Source of the DNA: Acidobacteriota bacterium
Lineage (GTDB): Bacteria > Acidobacteriota > Vicinamibacteria > Vicinamibacterales > CAVVIG01
NCBI GenBank assembly: GCA_020850715.1
Contig: JADZED010000068.1
Span: forward strand, 1-61,587
Reading direction: 5' to 3'
Length of the DNA stretch: 61,587 bases
In this document: positions 50,305 through 58,616 of the stretch, one piece after another
How the letters are laid out: each line of letters starts with the position of its first letter
Numbering within the stretch: the stretch's first letter is position 1
The notes under the pieces: generated by a model
Database searches by the model: none
Told to the model about the DNA's origin: nothing
What the model saw: the letters and a program-made list of their open reading frames with translations, nothing else
Position numbers and translations under genes: made by a program

Positions 50305-50411
50305 GCGTCCAACCCGTGGGCGGCGGGGCGAAGCCTGCCGCGCCCCGCCGCCTCCCGCGCGGGTTGCGAAGCGACCCGTGCGATCCGATTCCCGGGTAAG
50401 ATCCGCGTGAC

Positions 50412-52079
50412 GTGCGGGCGGCGGTCCTCTACATCGCGTTGACGCTGTATCTGGCCTTCCCGCTCAGCGTCCATCCGGGCAGCCGCGTGATGTCGGCCAG
50501 CCCCGATGCCAACCTCTTCATGTGGACGCTGGCATGGGACGCGCACGCGTTCGTCAGCCAGCCGCTGCGGATCTTCGACGCGAACATCTACTATCCGGAG
50601 CCGCGCACGCTCGCCTATTCCGAGAATCTGATTGGCAGTGCGTTCTTCGCAGCGCCGATCCTCTGGATGACCGGCAACATGGTGCTCGCCATGAACCTGG
50701 TGGCGCTGCTGTCGTGCGTGCTCTGCGCGTCCGGCGCGTACCTGCTCGCGCGGCGGATCGGAGTCAGCGCGACCGGCGCGCTGATCGCCGGCGTCGTCTT
50801 CGGCTTCTCGCCGCCGCGCTTCTTCCGCCTCGAGCAGTTGCACCTCGGCACGATCCAATGGGTGCCCTTCGCGCTCGCCTCGGCGCACGCCTATCTGTCG
50901 CACGGGCGCCGGCGCGACCTCCACTGGACGCTCGGCCTCTTCACGCTGCAGGCGTTGACGAGCGGACATGGCGCCGTCTTCCTGCTCCTGTCGCTGCTTG
51001 GCCTCACGATCTACGCGGTTGCGAGAGGCGAGCCGATCGCGGCCGGCCGGCGCCTGCGCGATGCCGGCATCGCCGGCGTCCTTCTGCTGCTGCCGACGGC
51101 GCTGATGCTGATTCCGTACCTTCTGGTGCAGCGCGAGATGGGGCTCCGGCGGACGCTGGAGAACTGGGCGTCGAGCTGGGCGAGCTTCGGCGCATCACCG
51201 TCGTACGTGCACGGGTGGATCCTCGAACGTTTCGAGTCGACCGTGAACGCCCGGGCGGACGCGTACTTGTTTCCGGGGTATCTGCCCGTTCTGCTGGCGG
51301 TGGTCGCGGTGCTCGGGGTGATCGTGCGGCGGAGGCCGGCTTCTGACGCCCGCCTGCGGCCGGACAAGCCCGGAACGGCGGTCGAGGCGGCCTGGGCCAC
51401 GATCTTCTACGCGCTCGTCACGCTTGTCGCCGTCTGGCTTTCGCTCGGGCCGCCGCTCGGACTCTGGCCGCTGGTGTACTGGCTGCCCGGGCTGAACTTC
51501 ATCCGTGTGCCGTCGCGCTTCATGCTGCTGGCCATCCTCGGTCTCGCCGTCCTCGCAGGGCTCGGCTTCGACCGCCTCGCCGCGGCGACCGGCCGCCCGC
51601 GGCGGGCGGTGCTCGCCGCGGCGATCGTGCTGCTGATGGCGGCCGAGTTCGCTTCGCCGCTCGAGACCGAGGAGTACCGCGTCGACATCCCGCCCGTCGA
51701 CCGCTGGCTCGCCACGCAGCCGGCGCCCATGGTCGTCGCCGAATTGCCCCTCGCCAGCCCGCGCAGCCTCGGCGCATGGGAGCGGCGCCATACGACCTTC
51801 ATGCTGCACTCGACCGCACACTGGCAGAAGACGATCGAAGGCTACAGCGGAATCCGGCCGCCGTGGCACGCGGAACTGTACGAGACGCTCGCCTCGTTCC
51901 CCGAACGCCGGAGCATCGACGCGCTCGTCGCGGCCGGCGTCACGCGGCTCGTGGTTCACGCCGACTACTACGGGCAGGAAGAGTGGCAGGCGGTGGAGGC
52001 GCGCCTCGCCACGTACGGCGACCATCTGGCGCTCGTGCACACGGAAGGCGAGGGGCGTGTGTACGCGATCCGGCCGTGA
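50412..52079 (+). CDS. polytopic membrane protein, glycosyltransferase-like
   Basis: This 555-residue inner-membrane protein has about ten hydrophobic segments and a soluble C-terminal part from about 420. The early acidic motif SPDANLFMWTLAWDAHAF and a loop rich in aromatic and Asn residues (DANIYYPEPRTLAYSEN) resemble polyprenyl-phosphate-sugar-dependent (GT-C fold) mannosyltransferase-like proteins of acidobacteria. Substrate unknown. The start is GTG at 50412; TAAGAT lies nine bases upstream. Its stop overlaps the next gene's GTG start (GTGA), so the two membrane proteins are coupled and may act together. Confidence 0.75.
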   Translation: MRAAVLYIALTLYLAFPLSVHPGSRVMSASPDANLFMWTLAWDAHAFVSQPLRIFDANIYYPEPRTLAYSENLIGSAFFAAPILWMTGNMVLAMNLVALLSCVLCASGAYLLARRIGVSATGALIAGVVFGFSPPRFFRLEQLHLGTIQWVPFALASAHAYLSHGRRRDLHWTLGLFTLQALTSGHGAVFLLLSLLGLTIYAVARGEPIAAGRRLRDAGIAGVLLLLPTALMLIPYLLVQREMGLRRTLENWASSWASFGASPSYVHGWILERFESTVNARADAYLFPGYLPVLLAVVAVLGVIVRRRPASDARLRPDKPGTAVEAAWATIFYALVTLVAVWLSLGPPLGLWPLVYWLPGLNFIRVPSRFMLLAILGLAVLAGLGFDRLAAATGRPRRAVLAAAIVLLMAAEFASPLETEEYRVDIPPVDRWLATQPAPMVVAELPLASPRSLGAWERRHTTFMLHSTAHWQKTIEGYSGIRPPWHAELYETLASFPERRSIDALVAAGVTRLVVHADYYGQEEWQAVEARLATYGDHLALVHTEGEGRVYAIRP

Positions 52080-54202
52080 CGCTGCCGCTCCTGTTCAACC
52101 TCGCGATCGCCGCCGTGCTGCGGGCGGCCATACCCTACACCATCGCGGAAGGAGGCGAACGGTATCGGTACTACCTCATGCACGCCTTCTTCCCGATCCG
52201 GGACTGCGGCGCCTTCCACTGTTTCCGGATCCTGCCGCCGATGCTCGCGTCGGTGCTGCCGCTCGGAACGCTCGACGCGTTCCTGGTGTCGGGCGCGCTG
52301 TTTCATGCCGGGGCGGCCACCGCGCTGTGGCTCGTCGCCGAACATCTGCACCATTCGCGCCGGGTGGCCGCGATCGCCTCGTGCGCCTACTGGCTCACGT
52401 GGGGCGCGCTCCAGAGCCTCGCCGATCCGCTGCTCGTCGCCGATCCCGTGCAGGCGTTCTGGTCGATCTCGGCGCTCTATCTGCTGCTGACCGGCCGCCG
52501 TGCGGCGGCCCTGCCGTGGCTGGTCGCGGGCGCGGCGGTGAAGGAGAGCGTGCTGCTGGTGCCCGCGATCCACGCGCTGTACACGTGGCTCGGCTCGCCG
52601 CGCACGCTCAGACTGGCGGTGCGGCACCTCCTGCTCGTTGCGGCTCCGGCGGCAGCATGGCTCGCTCTGCGGCTCGCCCTGCACACCTGGTTCGGCTACG
52701 CGACGAGCGATGCCGCGTATCTCACGCGCTTCTCGTTGCTCCGCGAGTGGATTCCCGGTCTCGGACCGGCGCCTTGGGCGGCCGTGCTCGCGGCCGCGCA
52801 GATCTACGGCAGCTTCGGCGCCTTCTGGATCTTCGCCGCGTTCGGCCTGCGCGCCGGCGACCGCGCGGACCGCGCGCTCACGCTGGCCTCCGCGCCGGCG
52901 ATGATCTTTCTGAGTCTGTATCAGTCGCCCGAACGTGCGCTGCCGGTCTTTCCCTACGCCGTGCTGATCCCGGCGGCGGCCTATCTCCGCCGGCTGCCTG
53001 CGCCCGCGATCGCGGCCGTGCTCTTCTCGAACGCGGCCCTGCTCGTCGCGCTCCGCCGCGGCGCCAGCTTCTGGTGGCTGCCGCGGGGGCCGGCTATCGC
53101 CGTCGGCTTCGCGGTGCTGGCCGCCGCCCTGAGCTGGGCCGAGCGACTGGGCAGGCGTGGCCGCGGGTCGGCCGCGGTCGCGCCGGTCGCGGCGCGAGGA
53201 GGCCGGCTGCCGCTGCCCGGGCCGAGCCGGGCGCGCCGCGCGACCCGCGAGCGCGCGATCGTCGCCGTGTGCACGGCCGCGGCGCTGCTGGTGGCGGCGA
53301 TGGTCGGATCGCGCATCGCTGCCGCCGGGAGCATCGTCACCTGGGCGCCGGAGCCTGGCGTCATGCCCGCCCTCGCCGACGACGAAGGAGGCGTGCCGTC
53401 GGTGGCGGCTTCGCCCGACGGCAGCCGGATCGCGTTTGTGGCTGTCTCCGATGGCGTCCGATCGCTGTGGCTGCGTCCGATCGACGGCGCGCCCGCACGG
53501 CGGCTGGCCGGCACCGAGCAGGCGAGCGAGCCGTTCTGGTCGGCCGACGGCGCCGAGCTCGCCTTCTTTGCCGGCGGCACGCTCAACGCCGCATCGCTCG
53601 AGAGCGGCCGTGTCCGGACGATCGCGGCCGCTCCAGCGCCGCGCGGCGGCGCGTGGGGAGCGAAGGGCGACATCATCTATGCGCCCGATGCACGCGGCGG
53701 GCTGTTCCGCGTTCCTCCAGGCGGCGCGCCCGTGCCGCTGACCACCGTGGATCCCGCGCGTGGCGAGGTCGGGCACGCTTGGCCGGCGTTCATGCCCGAC
53801 GGCGACCGCTTTCTGTTCCTGGCGCTGGGGCGATCATCCGCGGAGACCGGGTTGCAGGCCGGATCGATCGCCGTCGGCACCCGCACGCCGATTGCCGACC
53901 GCGCCGATCCGCCGGCGCATGCGATCTTCAACGCGGTCTACGCGCCGCCGGGTCTCTTGTTCTTCGCACGGCCCGACGGCGTCTGGGTCCAGCCATTCGA
54001 CGGCCGGCGGATGACGGCGCTCGCCTCGCGCGTGCAGTTCACCGACGCGGTGGCGACCGGCTCGGCCGGGCGCGGCGCCTTCGCGGTGGGCGGCGGCGCG
54101 ATCGTCTTCGCGGTCCGCGAGAACAACGGCGCCGTCCGGATCGCCGCGCGGCGGGGTGGACTGCTGGTCGATCGGCTCCCGCCCGCACTCTACCTGCGAT
54201 AA
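52076..54202 (+). CDS. polytopic membrane protein fused to a PD40/WD40-like propeller
   Basis: Residues 1-390 of this 708-residue protein hold about ten membrane segments resembling those of the preceding gene (RYRYYLMHAFFPIRDCGAFH, WFGYATSDAAYLTRFSLLRE). A Pro/Arg-rich linker and a further single helix near 400-425 follow. The C-terminal 280 residues form TolB-like PD40 repeats (VAASPDGSRIAFVAVSDG, SEPFWSADGAELAFFAGG). In acidobacteria such propellers usually sit behind serine/threonine kinases or as secreted domains. Attachment to a glycosyltransferase-like membrane body is unusual. The start is GTG at 52076, overlapping the previous stop. Confidence 0.75.
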   Translation: MTLPLLFNLAIAAVLRAAIPYTIAEGGERYRYYLMHAFFPIRDCGAFHCFRILPPMLASVLPLGTLDAFLVSGALFHAGAATALWLVAEHLHHSRRVAAIASCAYWLTWGALQSLADPLLVADPVQAFWSISALYLLLTGRRAAALPWLVAGAAVKESVLLVPAIHALYTWLGSPRTLRLAVRHLLLVAAPAAAWLALRLALHTWFGYATSDAAYLTRFSLLREWIPGLGPAPWAAVLAAAQIYGSFGAFWIFAAFGLRAGDRADRALTLASAPAMIFLSLYQSPERALPVFPYAVLIPAAAYLRRLPAPAIAAVLFSNAALLVALRRGASFWWLPRGPAIAVGFAVLAAALSWAERLGRRGRGSAAVAPVAARGGRLPLPGPSRARRATRERAIVAVCTAAALLVAAMVGSRIAAAGSIVTWAPEPGVMPALADDEGGVPSVAASPDGSRIAFVAVSDGVRSLWLRPIDGAPARRLAGTEQASEPFWSADGAELAFFAGGTLNAASLESGRVRTIAAAPAPRGGAWGAKGDIIYAPDARGGLFRVPPGGAPVPLTTVDPARGEVGHAWPAFMPDGDRFLFLALGRSSAETGLQAGSIAVGTRTPIADRADPPAHAIFNAVYAPPGLLFFARPDGVWVQPFDGRRMTALASRVQFTDAVATGSAGRGAFAVGGGAIVFAVRENNGAVRIAARRGGLLVDRLPPALYLR

Positions 54203-54593
54203 CCGCACCGTCGCCTGAAGCGACGGAATCTCGCGAACATCGCGTCGTGTTCCCGACATCGTCGCCCCTGTGACGTATTCGCCATTTGCGACGTTAATTG
54301 AATGATGCGAGGCATGCATATGCCCCAAAGCACGGTAGCACCCGCCGGTTGCCGAGGTAACGGGAGCCGCCTCGAGCGGGACGGCGGGGAAGGGCTCCAG
54401 CGCCAGAGAGTTGCGCTCGATTTTCGCAAGGATTTCGAAAATGTCACCATCGGGAAAAGTCGGGATTGGACGCATGAGACGGCGCGTGAGCACGGTGCGC
54501 GGACTTGCGGACAAAATCGTGTTTGCAGGCCCGTAACTCGTGTAATATTCGCCCTTAAGCGCCGTGCCGAGAGGTTCTTCACGAGCATCTCAC
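54203..54593. other. 391-nt intergenic region upstream of the DUF1592 gene
   Basis: No gene is supported. A short AT-richer segment near 54415-54460 and the sequence TAATAT at 54543-54548, about 50 nt before the start codon, may be promoter parts; TTTGCA lies 15 bases upstream of that box. An imperfect dyad GGCATGCATATGCC occurs near 54311-54324. No RNA gene is recognisable. Confidence 0.35.
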
Positions 54594-57116
54594 ATGAAAA
54601 GATCTCACTTCGTTTCCCCCTTCTTCGCGCTTCTCGGGGTTTCGCTTGCGTCCGCGGTCGGCGTCGCACAGCAGGGGCCGGCTGTGAGGCCGGCAGTGCA
54701 GGCGCCAGTCGCCGCTCCAGCCGCGCCAGTGCCGGCCGCCGTTACGAGCGCGGTCGAGACGAGCCCGACGCCCGCGGTGTCGCACCGCATGGGTGCCGAC
54801 GATTATTCGGCGATCGTGAAACGGTATTGCGCCACGTGCCACAACGAGCGTAATAAGCAACCGCACGGCGAACTGACTCTCACCGACTTCGATGTCGCGC
54901 AGGCGCCGCAGCACGTGGAGACCGCCGAGAAGATGATTCGCAAGCTGCGAGCCGGCCTGATGCCGCCGCCGCGCGCGTCGCGGCCGGCGCCCGACGTGCT
55001 CGACGGCCTGGTCGGCTACCTCGAGACCTCGATCGATACGGGCGCTGCGGCCAGGCCGAATCCGGGCAACCGGAGCTTCCAGCGTCTGAACCGCGCCGAG
55101 TACGAGATGGCGATCTTCAACCTGCTCGACCTCGACGTCAGCGCGGGCGACTGGCTGCCGAACGACACCTTGAGCGCGAACTTCGACAACATTGCCGACG
55201 CGCAGGCGCTCTCGCCCACGCTCCTCGATTCCTATCTGAACGCTGCCGCGGCCGTGAGCCGCATGGCCGTGGGCGATCGCAACGCCTCGACGCTCGATAC
55301 CACCTACACCGCGCCGAACTTCGACTCGCAGCATCCGTGGGACCACGTCGAGGGCACACCCTACGGCACCCGTGGCGGCATCGTCGCCGACCACGTATTT
55401 CCGGCCGATGGTGAGTACGTGCTCGAGGCGACCGTATCGTCGGGGTCTGGTGCGCGCTTCGAGGACGTCGACGTCTCGATCGATGGCGAGCGCGTGGGGC
55501 TGCTGGCCTACGAGGTGGCGCCGTCTGGCGGCGCCGACGACCGGCGATTCGATCCGGTGGATACGCCGCGCATCTTCGTGCGCGCCGGGCAGCACCGCGT
55601 GACCGCCGCATGGGTGCGCCGCACCGACGGCCCCTACGAGGACCTGATCCGCCCGCACGACTGGTCGCAGGCCGGCGGTCCCTCCGGCGGTCCCGGCATC
55701 ACGACGCTGCCGCACGTCCGCACCCTGGTGATCAAGGGGCCGTACAAGATTACCGGGATCTCGGAGACGCCGAGCCGGGCGAAGATCTTCAGCTGCCGGC
55801 CGACAACGCAGGCCGAGGAGCGCCCCTGCGCCGAGCAGATCCTCACGCGGCTCGGCACGCAGGCCTACCGCCGGCCGATGACGAAGGAAGAAGTCGATCG
55901 GCTGATGCCGCTGTACGAGGCCGGCGCCAGGGCGGACGGCTTCGAGGGCGGTGTACGGACGGCGCTCGAAGCGCTGCTCGCCAGCCCGTTCTTCATCTTC
56001 CGTCTCGAGCAGGCGCCCGACACCGTGCGGGCGTCGGCGACTGGCACCTACCGCGTGGCGGATCTCGACATCGCCTCGCGGCTCTCCTTCTTCCTATGGG
56101 GCGCGCCGCCCGATCGGGAGCTGCTCGATCTGGCGACCCGCGGCAGGCTGTCGGCGCCGGGGGTGCTCGAGAAGCAGGCGCGCCGGATGCTGGCCGACCC
56201 GCGTGCCGACGCGCTCGGGCGCCGGTTCGCCTACCAGTGGCTCCGCCTGCAGGACGTGAGCAAGCTCCATCCCGATGTCGTCGCCTATCCGAACTTCGAT
56301 CTCGAGCTGGCGGCCGACATGATCGAAGAGACCGAGCGCTTCTTCAACGATGCCGTGCGCGAGAACAGGAGCTTTCTCGACCTGCTCACTGCCGACTACA
56401 CGTTCGTCAACGAGCGGCTCGCGCGCCACTACGGAATTCCCGGCGTGGCGGGCGAGGAGTTCCGCAAGGTGACGTACCCCGATGCCCGCCGCCGCGGCCT
56501 GCTGGGCCAGGGCAGCATCCTGGTGCAGACCTCGCTGGCGACGCGTACCTCGCCGGTGCTGCGCGGCAAGTGGGTGATGGAAGTGCTGATGGGCACGCCG
56601 CCGCCGCCGCCGCCGCCCAACGTGCCGGCGCTCGAACAGACCGCCGGCACCAAGGACGGCAAGCAGTTGACGACGCGCGAGCGGATGGAGATGCACCGGG
56701 CCAACCCGACGTGCAACGCCTGCCACCGGTTCATGGACCCGATCGGCCTGTCGCTCGACAATTTCGATGCAACGGGGAGATGGCGCGAGCGCGAGTTCGG
56801 CTCGCCGCTCGACACGCGCGGCGACTTCTACGACGGCACCTCGATTACCTCGCCGTCCGAGCTGACCGCCGCGCTGCTGAAGCGGCCGATTCCGCTGGTG
56901 CGGACGTTCACGGAGAACCTGATGGCCTATGCCGTCGGACGCCGCATGGAAGTGGCGGACCAGCCGGCGATCCGCGCCATCGCGGCCAGTGCGGCCAAGG
57001 ACGGCTACACGCTGTCGTCCTTCATCCTCGGCGTCGTGAACAGCGGCGCGTTCCGCCTGCGGAAGGTGCAGCCGGTCTCGACCACGGAAGACACGGGCGC
57101 GGTCGCGAGGCGCTAG
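54594..57116 (+). CDS. exported c-type cytochrome with DUF1587/1592/1588/1585-type domains
   Basis: This 840-residue exported protein belongs to the planctomycete-cytochrome-like group found in Planctomycetes and Acidobacteria. The signal peptide ends VGVAQ near 26. A heme-c site CATCH lies at 79-83. The DUF1587-type start is FQRLNRAEYEMAIFNLLDLD. A carbohydrate-binding-like sandwich follows, then DUF1592 (LDIASRLSFFLWGAPPDREL). DUF1588 has a second CxxCH (Cys707, Cys710, His711 in CNACHRFMDPIG), and DUF1585 is at the end. It probably passes electrons in the periplasm during breakdown of some polymer. The DUF1552 protein and an ankyrin protein follow on the same strand. Confidence 0.93.
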   Translation: MKRSHFVSPFFALLGVSLASAVGVAQQGPAVRPAVQAPVAAPAAPVPAAVTSAVETSPTPAVSHRMGADDYSAIVKRYCATCHNERNKQPHGELTLTDFDVAQAPQHVETAEKMIRKLRAGLMPPPRASRPAPDVLDGLVGYLETSIDTGAAARPNPGNRSFQRLNRAEYEMAIFNLLDLDVSAGDWLPNDTLSANFDNIADAQALSPTLLDSYLNAAAAVSRMAVGDRNASTLDTTYTAPNFDSQHPWDHVEGTPYGTRGGIVADHVFPADGEYVLEATVSSGSGARFEDVDVSIDGERVGLLAYEVAPSGGADDRRFDPVDTPRIFVRAGQHRVTAAWVRRTDGPYEDLIRPHDWSQAGGPSGGPGITTLPHVRTLVIKGPYKITGISETPSRAKIFSCRPTTQAEERPCAEQILTRLGTQAYRRPMTKEEVDRLMPLYEAGARADGFEGGVRTALEALLASPFFIFRLEQAPDTVRASATGTYRVADLDIASRLSFFLWGAPPDRELLDLATRGRLSAPGVLEKQARRMLADPRADALGRRFAYQWLRLQDVSKLHPDVVAYPNFDLELAADMIEETERFFNDAVRENRSFLDLLTADYTFVNERLARHYGIPGVAGEEFRKVTYPDARRRGLLGQGSILVQTSLATRTSPVLRGKWVMEVLMGTPPPPPPPNVPALEQTAGTKDGKQLTTRERMEMHRANPTCNACHRFMDPIGLSLDNFDATGRWREREFGSPLDTRGDFYDGTSITSPSELTAALLKRPIPLVRTFTENLMAYAVGRRMEVADQPAIRAIAASAAKDGYTLSSFILGVVNSGAFRLRKVQPVSTTEDTGAVARR

Positions 57117-57147
57117 GGAGCGGCCAAGAGTAGGGAGCAGCCAAGAG
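57114..57147. repeat. two 17-bp tandem repeats starting at the DUF1592 stop codon
   Basis: TAGGGAGCGGCCAAGAG at 57114-57130 is followed directly by TAGGGAGCAGCCAAGAG at 57131-57147, one mismatch in 17. The first copy includes the stop codon. It is a recent short duplication. Confidence 0.7.
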
Positions 57148-57180
57148 CAGTCGATCAACCCACACACAGACGAGGCACAC

Positions 57181-58602
57181 GTGCACTTCATTACGCAACG
57201 ACATATGCCGCGGCGGACGTTCCTGCGGGGGGTGGGTGCGACGGTGGCGCTGCCGTTCCTGGACGCCATGGTCCCCGCCCGCCATGGCGGGCGCGTTCTG
57301 CACGCGGCGGCGATGGAGCGGACCCGGCTGGTCTGCGTCGAGGAGGTTCACGGGCTGGCCGGGTGCAACAACCTGGCGGCGACCAGGTTCCTCTACGCGC
57401 CCGAGCAGACGGGCAGGGGCTTCACCCTGGTGCCCGACAACCCGCTGACCGCCTTCGAGCCGTATCGCGACTATCTGACCGTCGTCAGCAACACCGACGC
57501 CCGGATGGCCGAGGCGCAGTCGATCCCCGAGATCGGCGCCGATCACTTCCGGTCGGCCGCGGTGTTCCTGACCCAGTCGCACTGCAAGCAGACGGTCGGC
57601 TCCGACGTGCACGCCGGCACCTCGTTCGATCAGATCTACGCGAAGAAGTTCGGCCAGGACACGCCGCTGCCCTCGATGCAGCTGTGCATCGAGAACCTCG
57701 ATCAGGCGGGCGGCTGCCAGTACAACTACTCCTGCTCCTACACCGACTGCATCAGCTGGGCGTCGCCTAGCGAGCCGCTGCCCAGCATCCGCGACCCGCG
57801 CGTGGCGTTCGAGATGCTGTTCGGCGCCGGCGGGACCGCCGAGGAGCGCGCGCGGCGCCGCCAGACGCGCAGCAGCATCCTCGACTGGATTGCCGGCGAA
57901 GTGACGCGCGTCTCGAAGGAGGTCGGCGCCGCCGATCGCCAGCGTCTCGACAAGTACATGACCGACGTGCGCGAGCTGGAGCGCCGCATCGAGGCGGTCG
58001 AGGCGCACAACCGCAGCGGCGAGGCGCGCGAACTGCCCGATGCGCCGATTGGCGTGCCAGACAGCTTCCACGAGCACATGCAGATGATGTTCGATCTGCA
58101 GGTGCTCGCCCTGCAGACCAACACGACGCGCGTCATCTCGTTCAAGACCGGCCGCGATTCTATCAATCGCGTCTTCCCTGGCAGCGGTTCGACGCAGCCG
58201 TTCCACCCGGCCTCGCACCACGGCAACTCGATGGACAAGATCCTCGAGTTCAACAAGATCAACCACTACCGTCTGGGCCAGATGGCGTACTTCCTGGAGA
58301 AGATGAAGAACACCATGGAGGGGGAGAAGAGCCTCCTCGACAAGACGCTGATCCTGTGGGGCTCCGCGATGGCCGACGCGAACATCCACAGCCACCGCCG
58401 CTGTCCGCTGATCCTGTTCGGCAAGGCGAACGGTCTGCTCGAGGGCAACGTGCACCTCAAGGCGGCCGACGAGACGCCGATGGCCAACATGATGCTGACG
58501 CTCCTGCACGGCATCGGCGTGGAGGACCTGCAGAGCTTCGGCAATTCGTCGGGCGAGATGTCGCTGTCGGCGCCGGCCTCCACGGCGACCGCCGGCCTCT
58601 AG
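57181..58602 (+). CDS. Tat-exported DUF1552 protein
   Basis: This 473-residue protein has a twin-arginine signal (PRRTFLRGVGATVALPFLDA at about 10-29) and the DUF1552 fold, related to the sulfatase/DUF1501 superfamily: HSHRRCPLILFG near the end, SASHHGN-type residues in HPASHHGNSMDKI, and a conserved Cys-rich stretch (GGCQYNYSCSYTDCISW). DUF1552 genes accompany DUF1592 cytochromes in many acidobacteria and planctomycetes, so they probably act as one periplasmic system. Reaction unknown. The start is GTG at 57181; an ATG at 57205 would keep the Tat motif. Confidence 0.9.
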   Translation: MHFITQRHMPRRTFLRGVGATVALPFLDAMVPARHGGRVLHAAAMERTRLVCVEEVHGLAGCNNLAATRFLYAPEQTGRGFTLVPDNPLTAFEPYRDYLTVVSNTDARMAEAQSIPEIGADHFRSAAVFLTQSHCKQTVGSDVHAGTSFDQIYAKKFGQDTPLPSMQLCIENLDQAGGCQYNYSCSYTDCISWASPSEPLPSIRDPRVAFEMLFGAGGTAEERARRRQTRSSILDWIAGEVTRVSKEVGAADRQRLDKYMTDVRELERRIEAVEAHNRSGEARELPDAPIGVPDSFHEHMQMMFDLQVLALQTNTTRVISFKTGRDSINRVFPGSGSTQPFHPASHHGNSMDKILEFNKINHYRLGQMAYFLEKMKNTMEGEKSLLDKTLILWGSAMADANIHSHRRCPLILFGKANGLLEGNVHLKAADETPMANMMLTLLHGIGVEDLQSFGNSSGEMSLSAPASTATAGL

Positions 58603-58616
58603 ACGGGAGAGGGCGT

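Noticed and set aside
56606..56620. GCC/CCG trinucleotide run in the DUF1592 gene
   Set aside because: It encodes a short Pro run (PPPPPP) in a normal linker of this protein family and is not an expansion of note.
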